Shown: positions 9,410-22,800 of the stretch, piece by piece
Layout: each line of letters starts with the position of its first letter
Position numbering within the stretch: position 1 is the stretch's first letter
Translations under genes and position numbers: made by a program
Notes under the pieces: model-generated
Databases searched by the model: none
What the model was told of the DNA's origin: nothing
What the model saw: the letters and a program-made list of their open reading frames with translations, nothing else
Assembly: GCA_902635045.1 (NCBI GenBank)
Contig: CACPMT010000001.1
Coordinates: forward strand, 280,993 to 344,992
Direction: 5' to 3'
Origin: an uncultured SAR86 cluster bacterium
GTDB lineage: Bacteria; Pseudomonadota; Gammaproteobacteria; Magnimaribacterales; AG-339-G14
Length of the DNA stretch: 64,000 nucleotides

Positions 9410-10527
9410 AAAATCTCACCCAATAAAGAAGGTTTTGCCCCTGTGGAGTTTATTAAGTCTATTTTCTTTTTCTCAACTCTTTTTTTGCTAAGCCAGGCAA
9501 ATGTGCAGGCCTCTATTAGCATAGGATGAATGCCAAGATCATTAATTTTTTTTATCTCATAGTTCTCATTTAACAAATCACGAATTCTTTTGATCAAAAA
9601 ATTATTTTTACTACCTCCTCCGCAAAAATAAATTTCTACTTTTTTTGCTTTACAGAACTTTTCTAAATCTCTGACGATGCTTAAGGCGGTTATCTCAGTC
9701 ATAGCTGAAGCCCAATCATTAAAAGAGTATTTTTTTAACTTTGATTTAGATATTTTTTTAAAATTAAAATTTATAATTGCCTGACTTTTTGGAAGACTTT
9801 CCAGGAAATAATCTTGAGACAAAAAACTTTCTATTACTTTTTCTAAACCTTTTATATTTCCTTTCTCTGCAATTCGACCCCTATTATCGAATTGATTTTT
9901 TCTTGCAGTGAATTGCTGAACACATTGATCAATTAAGCAATTTCCTGGGCCAGAGTCCCATCCAATTACTTTTTTTCTTGGGATTAATCTTGTGATATTA
10001 GTGATACCTCCAATATTAATAATTACTCGATTAGATTTTTTGGAAAAGAAAATTTCTTTGTGAAATGCAGGTGTAAGTGGAGCGCCTATTCCGCCATTAT
10101 CAATATTAGCCTTCCTAAAATTTCCCACAGTTTTTATATTTGTCTTTTCTGAGATTATTTTTGGACTTCCTATTTGCAGAGAATAAGGATTTTCAATTTC
10201 AGGAAAATGTTGAATTGTCTGACCATGAGATCCAATTGCTTTAATTAATTTTTTATCAATTTTCAATCTAGTTAAAAGTCGATTTATCAAATCGGCAGTT
10301 TCAACAGCAAAATGATCATCGAGCTTCATTAATTTTTTTGTTGGGTGCTTATAAAGATTTTTATTTGAATTCGAAAATTTTATTATTTCTGATTTCAAAT
10401 TCTGAGGAATTTTCTTAGAAATAGATCCAACAACTTTTATTTTTTTTCCTATATCAAATAATGCGGCATCAATTGAATCGGCACTAGTTCCAGATAAAGT
10501 TCCAATGTACAAATTAGAAAATTTCAC
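9406..10527 (-). CDS. anmK: Anhydro-N-acetylmuramic acid kinase
   Basis: AnmK opens and phosphorylates 1,6-anhydro-MurNAc released from the cell wall, giving MurNAc-6-P. The start [15 protein letters not shown] and the internal [13 protein letters not shown] are diagnostic, and [14 protein letters not shown] near the C-terminus completes the ASKHA fold. Length 373 is normal. It follows the M23 peptidase directly on the minus strand (stop and start adjacent), joining two peptidoglycan functions. It converges on erpA with a 4-base overlap. Confidence 0.95.
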   Translation of the reverse strand: MKFSNLYIGTLSGTSADSIDAALFDIGKKIKVVGSISKKIPQNLKSEIIKFSNSNKNLYKHPTKKLMKLDDHFAVETADLINRLLTRLKIDKKLIKAIGSHGQTIQHFPEIENPYSLQIGSPKIISEKTNIKTVGNFRKANIDNGGIGAPLTPAFHKEIFFSKKSNRVIINIGGITNITRLIPRKKVIGWDSGPGNCLIDQCVQQFTARKNQFDNRGRIAEKGNIKGLEKVIESFLSQDYFLESLPKSQAIINFNFKKISKSKLKKYSFNDWASAMTEITALSIVRDLEKFCKAKKVEIYFCGGGSKNNFLIKRIRDLLNENYEIKKINDLGIHPMLIEACTFAWLSKKRVEKKKIDLINSTGAKPSLLGEIF

Positions 10528-11820
10528 TTAATCAGTTTCAGCATAAAGCTTTAGATAATAGTCATCCATTTTATTCATTACCTCAATAGCAGTTTTAAAA
10601 AAAGCATCTTTTTCTTTGTCACTTATTGGTTCTGCAGCTGGGAGTTTTACTGTTAATGGGTCCGTATGCATTCCATTGACTCTGAATTCATAATGAAGAT
10701 GCGGACCAGTTGCTCTGCCTGTTCTTCCTACATATCCAATTACTTCCCCTTGATTAACTTTATCTCCAACTTCCAACCCTTTCTTATAACGGGATAAATG
10801 AGCATATCTAGTTGAATAATCTTCAGAATGTTTTACCTCAATGAGCTTTCCATATCCTCCATTATTCCCTCTAAATGCGATTGTTCCATCTCCAGTTGTT
10901 CTTACTGGAGTTCCCGTTGGCGCAGCATAATCAACGCCTGTATGAGCTTTTATTTTGTTTAAGATCGGATGTTTTCTTTTTAAATTATACTTTGAGCTAA
11001 TATAACTGAATTCTACTGGGGACCTAAGAAATGCTTTTTCAACATTTTTTCCCCTTATTGAAAAGAATTCTTTTTGTTCGTTTTCAAGAAAATATCGTAC
11101 AGCGGTGTATACTTTTTTTCCTCTTTTAAATCTTGCTGCTTTAATATCTCCATTCTTTATTTTATTTCCTTTCCAATAATATTCTTCATAAAGCAGATCG
11201 AAGGAATCGCCAGGTCTTATATCAAATATAAAATCTATATCCCATCCAAAAATGTAGACTAAATCCATTATTACGCTATCCGGAATATCAGCCTCCACAG
11301 CAGATTGATATAAAGAATCCTGAATTTCTACTGAAGCAAACCTTTCTAGGACATCTGGCTTTTTTGAAACTTTATATATTGAAAAGAGACCATTATTAAA
11401 ATTAGCATTAATTCCATTGAGTCCATCCGTTGTAAGAAATATATTTTTTGGAATTTGATCCTCGCTTATTTCTATCTCTAAAATATCTCCAATTTTTAAA
11501 TTTGCTAATTTTTCTGAACCCTTTGCTTTTATTAACGCTCTGATATATTTGTTAGAAAGTCCAGATTCGCTCAATAACTCAATTAAAGTATTATTTTTTT
11601 CTACATAAATTATTTGAGTTCTATTTGAAGTTTGCTTATTTTCACCGCCAACTGAAAATACTTCTAAGTCAATGCTAGATCTCTCTATTTCTCTATAATC
11701 AAAACTTTCGTTAACAGAATTAGTTGGGTTTTCTGAACCAAATATTAAGTATAAAAAAATTCCAATAAATAGAATTAAAAAGAGTAAATAGTATCTAATC
11801 TCAAATATAATATTCTTCAT
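10528..11820 (-). CDS. M23-family murein endopeptidase (MepM-like)
   Basis: The 430-residue protein starts with a hydrophobic segment (about residues 8-27), predicted to be a membrane anchor or uncleaved signal. A middle LysM/OapA-like region follows and then a C-terminal LytM domain. Zinc ligands are visible in HTGVDYAAPTGTPV and the HxH of GPHLHYEFRVNG. The family cleaves D,D-crosslinks or acts as a periplasmic amidase activator; intact His ligands favour an active enzyme. Position between anmK and tyrS matches mepM in other gammaproteobacteria. Its start is divergent from tyrS over 69 bases. Confidence 0.88.
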   Translation of the reverse strand: MKNIIFEIRYYLLFLILFIGIFLYLIFGSENPTNSVNESFDYREIERSSIDLEVFSVGGENKQTSNRTQIIYVEKNNTLIELLSESGLSNKYIRALIKAKGSEKLANLKIGDILEIEISEDQIPKNIFLTTDGLNGINANFNNGLFSIYKVSKKPDVLERFASVEIQDSLYQSAVEADIPDSVIMDLVYIFGWDIDFIFDIRPGDSFDLLYEEYYWKGNKIKNGDIKAARFKRGKKVYTAVRYFLENEQKEFFSIRGKNVEKAFLRSPVEFSYISSKYNLKRKHPILNKIKAHTGVDYAAPTGTPVRTTGDGTIAFRGNNGGYGKLIEVKHSEDYSTRYAHLSRYKKGLEVGDKVNQGEVIGYVGRTGRATGPHLHYEFRVNGMHTDPLTVKLPAAEPISDKEKDAFFKTAIEVMNKMDDYYLKLYAETD

Positions 11821-11889
11821 TCTTGATTTTTTAATTCTTTTAAAATGTTAATCTTACTAAATATTGTTAACTAGATCGTATTTTTAGTA

Positions 11890-13104
11890 ATGAAATCAAA
11901 GAAAGAAATTCTAGAAATCCTCCAGAGAGGAGTGGAAGAAATTATTCCTGAAAGAGAATTCAAGACTCTCATAGAATCTAGAAAAAAATTAATAATTAAA
12001 GCTGGTTTTGATCCAACCTCCTCTGATTTACATTTAGGGCATACGGTTCTAATTAATAAACTTAAACAGTTTCAAGATTTAGGGCATAAAATAATATTTT
12101 TAATTGGGGATTTTACTGGTCAAATTGGCGATCCTTCTGGAGTAAATGAAACTCGACCATTAGTATCTAAATCAGACCTCAAAAAGAATGCAAAAACTTA
12201 TTCAGAGCAGGTTTTTAAAATTTTAGATCCCAAAAAAACTAAAATTGAATATAACTCATCCTGGTTTGATAAAATGAAACCTTCTGAAATTATTAAATTA
12301 GCAGCTTCAATGACAGTTGCCCGAATGTTAGAAAGAGATGATTTCAGCAAAAGGTTCAAAAGTAACCGCCCAATTTCTATACATGAATTTTTATATCCTC
12401 TAGTACAAGGGTTCGATTCTTATGCGTTAAAGGCAGACATTGAACTTGGCGGAACCGATCAGAAATTTAATCTTCTGGTAGGAAGAGATATTCAGAGATT
12501 AAACAAAATGAAGGAACAGGTTGTGATGACAATGCCAATTTTAGAAGGGTTAGATGGAGTTAAAAAGATGTCAAAATCCTTAAATAACTATATTGGCCTA
12601 AAAGAAAAACCGGAAATGATGTTTGGAAAAATAATGTCAATTTCTGACGAATTGATGTGGAAATATTTTGATCTCTTAAGTTTTAAGTCTAATAAAGATA
12701 TAAATTCATATAAAGATGAGGTTAAAAAAGGTGCCAATCCAATGAAATTTAAAATCATTTTGGGAGAGGAAATAGTTGAAAGATTTCACAATAAAAAGGC
12801 TGCTCAAATCACTAGAGAAGAATTTAAAAATAGATTTAGCAAAAAAAAGGCTCCTTCAAAAATAAAAAAAGTAACCATCAAAGTTAATTCCAAAGAAATT
12901 TTGCTAATAGATCTTTTAGCGGATCCAAGATTAAAGAAAAATGTTTTGTGTTCTAGCAAATCTGAAGCCAAAAGAATGATCAAACAATCAGCTGTGAAAA
13001 TTGATAATAAACGTATAAATGATGAGCATTTTTCTATAAAAAACGGATCTAAACATACCTATCAAGTTGGCAAGCATAAACATCTGATAATTGATTTAAC
13101 TTAA
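11890..13104 (+). CDS. tyrS: Tyrosyl-tRNA synthetase
   Basis: TyrS charges tRNA-Tyr. The class I motifs are HLGH (residues about 48-51, within [14 protein letters not shown]) and KKMSKS near residues 225-230. The C-terminal 60-70 residues form an S4-type RNA-binding domain ([20 protein letters not shown]). At 404 residues it fits the TyrRS subgroup found in Pseudomonas and relatives. It ends only 16-17 bases before the putative -35 element of the rRNA operon, so its own terminator, if any, must overlap the rRNA promoter region. Confidence 0.96.
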   Translation: MKSKKEILEILQRGVEEIIPEREFKTLIESRKKLIIKAGFDPTSSDLHLGHTVLINKLKQFQDLGHKIIFLIGDFTGQIGDPSGVNETRPLVSKSDLKKNAKTYSEQVFKILDPKKTKIEYNSSWFDKMKPSEIIKLAASMTVARMLERDDFSKRFKSNRPISIHEFLYPLVQGFDSYALKADIELGGTDQKFNLLVGRDIQRLNKMKEQVVMTMPILEGLDGVKKMSKSLNNYIGLKEKPEMMFGKIMSISDELMWKYFDLLSFKSNKDINSYKDEVKKGANPMKFKIILGEEIVERFHNKKAAQITREEFKNRFSKKKAPSKIKKVTIKVNSKEILLIDLLADPRLKKNVLCSSKSEAKRMIKQSAVKIDNKRINDEHFSIKNGSKHTYQVGKHKHLIIDLT

Positions 13105-13118
13105 GTCCTAATAAAAGC

Positions 13119-13146
13119 TTTGAATTAGCCACAACCCATGTATAAT
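13119..13146 (+). promoter_or_regulatory. Probable rRNA operon promoter
   Basis: A perfect -10 hexamer TATAAT lies at 13141-13146. A -35-like TTTGAA or TTGAAT begins at 13119 or 13120, leaving a 15-16 base spacer as in many rRNA P1 promoters. Bases CCCG follow the -10, giving a C/G-rich discriminator expected for stringent control. Transcription would begin near 13153, about 175 bases before 16S. The assignment is by eye; no second promoter was recognised. Confidence 0.6.
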
Positions 13147-13198
13147 CCCGATTTCGTGTGGCATTAATTGTCTATCGAGAGTTATTTTATAGTTTAGT

Positions 13199-13246
13199 TC
13201 ATGTAATTCGTGCGGGCACTTACCTTTAAATAATTAAGGTTTGTGT
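13199..13246 (+). other. rRNA leader: upstream arm of the 16S processing stem
   Basis: Bases 13199-13223 pair with 14887-14911 beyond the 3' end of 16S. Of 25 positions, 20 are Watson-Crick, four are G-U and one is a mismatch. Pairing resumes after a small gap, with TTGTGT at 13241-13246 facing ACACAG downstream of 16S. This is the expected RNase III processing stem around 16S. A separate local hairpin with perfect 10-base arms and a 3-base loop lies at 13257-13279 in the same leader. Confidence 0.75.
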
Positions 13247-13326
13247 CAATATGTACATCTTTGATTCTTAATCAAAGATCACTCATTTTTTGATATTTTT
13301 TTATATAAAAAATTATCCGTTTAATT

Positions 13327-14860
<1,534 letters not shown>

Positions 14861-15232
14861 ATATTTATACACAGCCTAAATTATTCGTGAGTGTCCGTTC
14901 GAATTATATGAATTTTTACCCTTTTGATTTTTAATTGGGTACGTGTGTTCTTTAAAAGTATTGTAATCCAACGATTAATGAATGAGATTGATGAGATCTC
15001 TTTAATTCATTAATTTCTGATTAATAATTATTGTTATCAATTATTAATCAACTATTTTAAAAGCGATATTTGCTTTTATGATAGATCAAGTTCGGAATAA
15101 ATTTTTTTATTCCAAATTTATACAATAATGTTCTGAAAATTTATTTTCAGAATGCTAATGGCAAATTTAATTGGCGCTTATTATTCAAAAAAGTCTTAAC
15201 ACTTTTTTAAAATTAGTTTTTTAAAAACATAT
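14861..15232 (+). other. 16S-23S internal transcribed spacer without tRNA genes
   Basis: The 372-base spacer contains no tRNA-like cloverleaf, unlike most gammaproteobacterial spacers, which carry Ile/Ala or Glu tRNAs. It holds the 3' arm of the 16S stem (14887-14911), a boxA-like TGTTCTTTAAAA (14946-14957), and a run of hairpins. Their arms are 15018-15029/15039-15050 (12 bp), 15059-15064/15072-15077, 15094-15101/15106-15113 (8 bp), 15131-15140/15143-15152 (10 bp, 2-base loop) and 15187-15194/15201-15208. It also holds the 5' arms of the 23S stem (15156-15167, 15171-15184 and from 15222). Confidence 0.85.
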
Positions 15233-18131
<2,899 letters not shown>

Positions 18132-18140
<9 letters not shown>

Positions 18141-18187
18141 ATGTTTTTAGACAACTAAGATAATAAACGTCAAGCAATTTGCCATTA
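18132..18187 (+). other. Downstream arm of the 23S processing stem
   Basis: Three blocks after and at the 3' end of 23S pair with the spacer before 23S. Bases 18176-18187 pair with 15156-15167 (12 of 12). Bases 18160-18173 pair with 15171-15184 (13 of 14, one being G-U). Bases 18132-18149 pair with 15222-15239 (16 of 18). Together they make a long interrupted stem that brings the 23S ends together, as expected for RNase III maturation. Confidence 0.75.
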
Positions 18188-18220
18188 AAAGATTACAATA
18201 TTTTAAACAAATAAGAATTT

Positions 18221-18338
18221 TGTCCGATGACAATAGCAAGTGTGACCCACCTGATCCATTTCGAACTCAGAAGTGAAACCACTTAGCGCCGATGGTAGTG
18301 TAGTTTTTTCTATGCGAGAGTAGGACATCGTCGGACTT
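18221..18338 (+). rRNA. rrf: 5S ribosomal RNA
   Basis: The terminal stem GTCCGATGAC (18222-18231) pairs with CATCGTCGGAC (18326-18336). The conserved core CGAACTCAGAAGTGAAAC at about 18263 and GCCGATGGTAGTGTAG at about 18287 are unmistakable. Length is about 118 bases. It follows 23S by 80 bases, and a strong terminator follows 13 bases later. No tRNA follows it. Confidence 0.96.
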
Positions 18339-18350
18339 CTTATTTAAAAA

Positions 18351-18377
18351 AAGGCCAGCTTAAGCTGGCCTTTTTTT
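18351..18377. terminator. Bidirectional intrinsic terminator after the rRNA operon
   Basis: AAGGCCAGC (18351-18359), loop TTAA, and GCTGGCCTT (18364-18372) form a perfect 9-bp GC-rich stem. A T-run (18371-18377) follows on the plus strand, and an A-run precedes it, so it also reads as a terminator on the minus strand. The T-run overlaps the stop codon of the convergent pantothenate kinase gene by two bases, so one hairpin probably ends both transcripts. Confidence 0.92.
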
Positions 18378-19179
18378 ATATCGTTCCTAGGCAAATTGCA
18401 TATTCTCCACTTTCGACGAATTCGTAATTTAAATTATATAATTTAAATCCTTCCTCTAAAATATTTGATAGCAATTTGTATTTGGGGGTTCTTCCAATAA
18501 TCGCAATTTCACTGACATCTGAAGAAATCGCGTTCATAATGGTAGTTCGTAAAATAGTTTGGGCAACCATGTTTATCACTCCAGCCGCTAAGTCAGAATT
18601 ATTTGGTTTAAATGAACGGCCTTTTCCAAAGTTTACTGCACTAGAATTTTTTGGAAGATTGCCTATAGGACCAGAAACCACATCTGAAAGAATATGATCA
18701 ACTTTTGTTAGATCTCCTTTCAGAGATAATGAATTAATTTTTATAGGATCATCCTCATTAAACAATAATTTGCATAATCCTCTAATTGTTCCTCCGCCAA
18801 GTCCCGTTCCTCCAACATGAAGATAACCATCATCATTTGCGAGAACACAAGCTGTTCCTGATCCGCAACTTACAACAAGAAAATTACTATTTGATTCTTT
18901 TTTTAAAGCTTTGGCGCCCCTTCCAATTGCTTCTACTTCGTTGAAGTGGACTATAGGTACGTTATCAATTTCATTTGGAAGATCGTTATGTCTCCCACCC
19001 GTAACGCCAATTGTTTCTATGTCGTTAATATTTAAATTTGCTTCCGAAAGGATTTTTTTTAGATGACTTTCAGTCACCTTTTCGGAAATAAAAGTCGAAT
19101 AAGAAATTTGATCATGGTGGGCTGCAACCAAATCAGTATTAGTTATACCAAAATCAATACCGATACTTATTTTACTCAC
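18376..19179 (-). CDS. coaW: Type II pantothenate kinase
   Basis: This 267-residue ASKHA-fold protein has the phosphate loop GIDFGITNTD at the start, an FNEVEA segment (Glu81) aligning with the catalytic Glu of Staphylococcus CoaW, GSGTA at residues 106-110, and the signature GGTGLGGGTIRG at 123-134. It then has the NFGKG segment seen after the dimer region in that family. Type II enzymes phosphorylate pantothenate to start CoA synthesis and are usually insensitive to CoA feedback. Most gammaproteobacteria use type I or III, so this is unusual. It lies 10 bases after the 2OG oxygenase gene, last in a minus-strand cluster. Confidence 0.75.
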   Translation of the reverse strand: MSKISIGIDFGITNTDLVAAHHDQISYSTFISEKVTESHLKKILSEANLNINDIETIGVTGGRHNDLPNEIDNVPIVHFNEVEAIGRGAKALKKESNSNFLVVSCGSGTACVLANDDGYLHVGGTGLGGGTIRGLCKLLFNEDDPIKINSLSLKGDLTKVDHILSDVVSGPIGNLPKNSSAVNFGKGRSFKPNNSDLAAGVINMVAQTILRTTIMNAISSDVSEIAIIGRTPKYKLLSNILEEGFKLYNLNYEFVESGEYAICLGTI

Positions 19180-19189
19180 AAGGCAGTTT

Positions 19190-19804
19190 TCAACTGAATA
19201 GCTTTTTTATAAATGAACTTAAACCATGTCTTATTTTATGGCTTGATACCGACGCTTTTTTTACATAATTCATTTGCATGGAAAGCCTTTTACCTTCTAC
19301 TGGATGAAAACCATGCCAACAATTTTCAGTCACTTTAAATACAACTAGACTTCCAAAAGAGGCTGGAATTTCTTCAATAAAATCTTCTAAATCAAAATTA
19401 TTTTTTAGCATTCTTAATAATCCTTTTTCGTTATCCCATTCTTCATTTAAATACAAAAGAAAAGTCAAAACCTTAGATTTTGAATCGGTATGGATTTTTC
19501 CATCCTTCATTCTTGAGTAGCCTCTGAGAGTTGTAATAACTTCGGTATTGGATAAATCAACTTGAAACTTTTCAGAAAGGATCTCTTTCATTGCGTCGCT
19601 TTCAATTTCTGAAATAAGCTTTTTAATTTTGTCTGAAAGGCCAGGCATGTCGCTTGGGTAGCTTCCGCCTTTTTCTAGATTAGGAAATTCTTTAGCTAGT
19701 GATTTTTCAGTATCTGAGATGCAATTTGGGACCGAGAAAAAAGGAAAAAAGGTATCTTCAACAGGCGCTGATTTAATTGAATCCAAATCAATTAGGGCGC
19801 CCAT
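19190..19804 (-). CDS. 2-oxoglutarate/Fe(II)-dependent oxygenase
   Basis: The 204-residue protein carries the facial triad and 2OG-binding Arg in the expected order: His105 and Asp107 in KIHTDSKSK, His164 in NCWHGFHP, and Arg173 in EGKRLSMQMNYV. The pattern resembles prolyl-4-hydroxylase-like 2OG-Fe(II) oxygenases that modify proteins or small molecules. The substrate is unknown. It has no signal peptide and should be cytoplasmic. It lies 11 bases after the diiron protein gene and 10 before the pantothenate kinase gene, so it is almost certainly co-transcribed with them. Confidence 0.82.
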   Translation of the reverse strand: MGALIDLDSIKSAPVEDTFFPFFSVPNCISDTEKSLAKEFPNLEKGGSYPSDMPGLSDKIKKLISEIESDAMKEILSEKFQVDLSNTEVITTLRGYSRMKDGKIHTDSKSKVLTFLLYLNEEWDNEKGLLRMLKNNFDLEDFIEEIPASFGSLVVFKVTENCWHGFHPVEGKRLSMQMNYVKKASVSSHKIRHGLSSFIKKLFS

Positions 19805-19815
19805 CGAAGATGATG

Positions 19816-20988
19816 TTAACTATTTGCTGCTTCTTGAGCTTTTACAATTTCAGCTAGCATTGCATCAGATTCAGCTTTAACTTGATCTGAAGACTCTAAT
19901 GGCTTAGTAATTTCAGCCCAATCGATTTCAAAGTCACTTGGCGCGTGTTCGTATTCTAAAATTCCTAGCTCCTCGTATTTTGGTCTAACTGAATCAGTTA
20001 AAAGACCAATCTTTTTTAAGTTAGGCATGACTCTTGAAAACAGGAAACTTCTGAATTGGTCCATAGCACCATTACCGAGCTGAAATTCTCTAACTTCTTC
20101 ATCACTCATCTTTAAATACTTTTGCATTGCTTTAGTGTTGATGAGTCTATCTCTAGAGATAACACAGGCTTCGTATGCAAATTGAGCTCTGTCTTCAACT
20201 TCTTCTGGTGAAAGAGTTTTGACAAAATCTTCAAGATAATTGATTCCAAAAGTTACATGTCTGGCTTCATCTCTGATTACATAATGAAGAAGAGTTTTTA
20301 AAAGAGGGTCACGAGCTGATAATTTCATATTGGTAAAGGCTGCAAGAGCTAATCCCTCAATTATTATTTGCATACCAATAAATTTTAAATCCCATCTCTC
20401 ATCAGTAAGAATTTTATCTAACAAAGCTTTTAAATTTGGATTAATTGGGTAATGAAAACCTATTTTTTCTTGAAGATATCTATTAAAAACTTCAACGTGT
20501 CTTGCTTCATCAAATGTTTGAGAAGCCGCGTACATTTTTGCATTGAAAGTAGGAGCACAACTCACGAGTTGAGACGCAACTAAGAGAGCACCTTGTTCGC
20601 CATGTAAAAATTGACTCATAACTTCAGCGGTTTCATGTCTATCGAATTCAATTTTTTCTTCATCAGATAAATTCTTCCAAGCATCTAGTTCCTCATGAGG
20701 ATAGGGAGCTTCATCTATTCCGAGAAGAGGTTCGTCTTTAGGATGGTTGTAACTCCAATCTAAATCAATTGATCCATTCCAATTTAATTCTTTACCTAGT
20801 TCGTAAAGCTTTTTAATACGGTTATCGGCTACTGTGTAATCCCAGTTGTAAGATCCAGTAAGTGGAGTTTTAAAAATTTCAGCCACATCTTCAACATCTT
20901 GAGGGCTTAAATCTAATTCATCATCTTTATATTCTTCATCGAAATAAAGAACGTCCTTAGGAGGACCATCCGTCTTAGTAATTTTCAT
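19816..20988 (-). CDS. Ferritin-like diiron protein (probable oxygenase/oxidase)
   Basis: The 390-residue protein has a complete carboxylate-bridged diiron ligand set: Glu131 (LHGEQG), Glu161 and His164 (DEARHVEVF), Glu211 (IIEGLA), and Glu241 and His244 (DEARHVTFG). The two ExxH motifs 80 residues apart indicate a four-helix ferritin-like bundle of the R2/AurF kind. Known relatives are N-oxygenases, desaturases and R2-type oxidases; the substrate here is unknown. The last 60 residues are acidic and Ala/Glu-rich. It follows cobT by 54 bases, a gap that holds its own good promoter. No ribosome-binding site precedes the ATG. Confidence 0.82.
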   Translation of the reverse strand: MKITKTDGPPKDVLYFDEEYKDDELDLSPQDVEDVAEIFKTPLTGSYNWDYTVADNRIKKLYELGKELNWNGSIDLDWSYNHPKDEPLLGIDEAPYPHEELDAWKNLSDEEKIEFDRHETAEVMSQFLHGEQGALLVASQLVSCAPTFNAKMYAASQTFDEARHVEVFNRYLQEKIGFHYPINPNLKALLDKILTDERWDLKFIGMQIIIEGLALAAFTNMKLSARDPLLKTLLHYVIRDEARHVTFGINYLEDFVKTLSPEEVEDRAQFAYEACVISRDRLINTKAMQKYLKMSDEEVREFQLGNGAMDQFRSFLFSRVMPNLKKIGLLTDSVRPKYEELGILEYEHAPSDFEIDWAEITKPLESSDQVKAESDAMLAEIVKAQEAANS

Positions 20989-20994
20989 AGAAAA

Positions 20995-21022
20995 ATTCTA
21001 GTCTTTTAGGTATTAAAGTCAA
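20995..21022 (-). promoter_or_regulatory. Sigma-70-type promoter giving a predicted leaderless mRNA
   Basis: On the minus strand, TTGACT (21022-21017) and TAGAAT (21000-20995) are separated by 16 bases. Each matches the sigma-70 consensus at 5 of 6 positions. Seven bases downstream of the -10 falls at 20988, which is the A of the diiron gene ATG. With no Shine-Dalgarno sequence present, the transcript may start at the start codon itself. Confidence 0.55.
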
Positions 21023-21042
21023 TAAAAAAGGTACATTAAAAA

Positions 21043-22800
21043 TTAAGAGTTTTTATCAATGAATAATTCTGTGAGCTGTTCAAGCATTACTCCACCCAAT
21101 TCTTCCGCTCGGTGAATAGTAACTGCTTTAGAGTAATATCTTGTAACATCATGACCAATTCCAATCGCGACTAGATCAATATCTGTTTTGTTTTCAATTT
21201 CTTTTATAACTTGTTTTAAATGATTGTCTAGGTAACTCGTTGAGTTTGTTGAAAGAGTGCTATCGTCGACAGGCGCTCCATCTGAAATAACCATTAAAAT
21301 CTGCCTTTGCTCTGGTCGCTTGAATAATCTACCACATGCCCATAACAAAGCTTCGCCATCTACATTTTCTTTTAAAAGGCCTTCTCTAAGCATTAAACCT
21401 AGATTTTTTTTAGCTCTTCGCCAGGCTAAATCAGCGGGTTTAAAGATAATATGTCTTAGGTCATTTAACCTGCCTGGATTACTAGGCTTTCCGCATTCTA
21501 CCCAGAGTTTTCGGCTGTCTCCTCCTTTCCAATGCTTAGTAGTAAAACCTAAAATTTCTGTTTTTATATTACATCTATCCAAGGTTGCTCCTATGATATC
21601 AGCCGAAATTGCCGCCGTTGTCATAGATCTTCCTCTCATTGAACCGGAACTATCTACTAGAATTGTTACGACAGTATCTTTAAATTTGGTATCTTTTTCT
21701 TGTTTAAAGCTGAGCGAAGTTAGAGGGTCGGTAATAATTTTATGAAGTTTCGAGGTATCTAAAATTCCCTCATCTTTGTCATACTCCCAGGATCTATTTT
21801 GTTGAGCAAGCAATAATCTTTGAAGTCTGTTTGCAAGTTTTGCTATCACAGATTTGCTCGGATCAATCAATTGATCTAATCGAGTTCTGAGGCGTCTGAG
21901 TTCTTCTGATGAGCATAAATCCTCAGCATCAATAACTTCATCATAATCTCTAGAAAAAACTTTGTATTCCGATTCTCTTTCTTGACCAAGCAGTTCTTCA
22001 AGTCTTGTTCTATTTTCTAACCATTCCTCTTCGGTTTCTTCTGTTTCTCCATCTTCTACATCGTATTGTTCTGAAGATTCCGCTTCCGCTTCTTGTTGTT
22101 CTGAGGAAGATTCTTCTTCTGATTGATCCTCATCCTGTTCATCTTCGTTATTTGATTCATCTTGGTCCTCTTGATCAGAATTTGTCTCTTCCTCTTCCAT
22201 TTCCTCTTCATGAAAAGAAATTTTTAATTCCTCTAAAATAAGCTGGATTTGACTTAAATATTCTTCTTTTTCATCAAGGACTTCTTTAATTTTGGGTATG
22301 TATTTTCTTTCTAATAAGCTTAAATCCTTTTTAAAAGGCTCCATGAGAGCCTTTTCTTTTGTTGTCAAGTTAGTGCCTAAAAGGTTTTTTTTCAGCCATA
22401 TTTGAAGAGCTTTACTTGTATTTTCATAAGCAGTTTCGGGAGCAAAACTCTCTAAAGAATCTAAAAAATTTTTATGTAAATTCTTTTTTACACCAGCAAA
22501 TTGCAAGGAACCTAAAATATCTAGTCTGATATCATTTTGTTCAAAAAGAATTTGATCTAATTCTTGAATCCCTGTTATTTTGTTTGGTTTTTCAAAAGAA
22601 TATTTTTCTTTCAGAGCAATTTTGTCTGCTTTTCCCCTAGAAGCTATTAAATCTTTTTTTGAAGATGAAACTTTTGGAATAGAATTTCCTGAAAGAGAAT
22701 CCATTCCAAAATTAATTTCAAGCTCTCTTTTTTGAGAAATCGCCCTTGAAGAAGATGAAAGAGCGTCTTTTACAATTTGTTCTCTAGATTTATCGTTCAA
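21043..22800 (-). CDS. cobT: CobT-like VWA-domain protein (cobaltochelatase subunit homologue)
   Basis: This is a 585-residue protein closely patterned on alphaproteobacterial CobT. It has an N-terminal helical part, a very acidic Glu/Asp/Ser/Gln tract at about residues 200-265, then a conserved core ([17 protein letters not shown]) and a C-terminal VWA domain with the MIDAS motif [10 protein letters not shown] near residue 385 and SDGAPVDDS. In aerobic B12 synthesis CobT and CobS are the ATPase partners of CobN in cobalt insertion. No cobN or other corrin gene is in the window, so a different client is likely. It overlaps cobS by 4 bases. Confidence 0.88.
   Translation of the reverse strand: MNDKSREQIVKDALSSSSRAISQKRELEINFGMDSLSGNSIPKVSSSKKDLIASRGKADKIALKEKYSFEKPNKITGIQELDQILFEQNDIRLDILGSLQFAGVKKNLHKNFLDSLESFAPETAYENTSKALQIWLKKNLLGTNLTTKEKALMEPFKKDLSLLERKYIPKIKEVLDEKEEYLSQIQLILEELKISFHEEEMEEEETNSDQEDQDESNNEDEQDEDQSEEESSSEQQEAEAESSEQYDVEDGETEETEEEWLENRTRLEELLGQERESEYKVFSRDYDEVIDAEDLCSSEELRRLRTRLDQLIDPSKSVIAKLANRLQRLLLAQQNRSWEYDKDEGILDTSKLHKIITDPLTSLSFKQEKDTKFKDTVVTILVDSSGSMRGRSMTTAAISADIIGATLDRCNIKTEILGFTTKHWKGGDSRKLWVECGKPSNPGRLNDLRHIIFKPADLAWRRAKKNLGLMLREGLLKENVDGEALLWACGRLFKRPEQRQILMVISDGAPVDDSTLSTNSTSYLDNHLKQVIKEIENKTDIDLVAIGIGHDVTRYYSKAVTIHRAEELGGVMLEQLTELFIDKNS

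Noticed and set aside
13257-13279. Attenuator or terminator in the rRNA leader
   Set aside because: The 10-bp hairpin is AT-rich and the T-run begins several bases later. A terminator here would block rRNA, so it is noted only as a leader hairpin.
21257-21745. A 162-codon frame antisense to cobT
   Set aside because: The opposite strand encodes the highly conserved CobT VWA domain. The antisense frame shows no family features and follows from codon bias.
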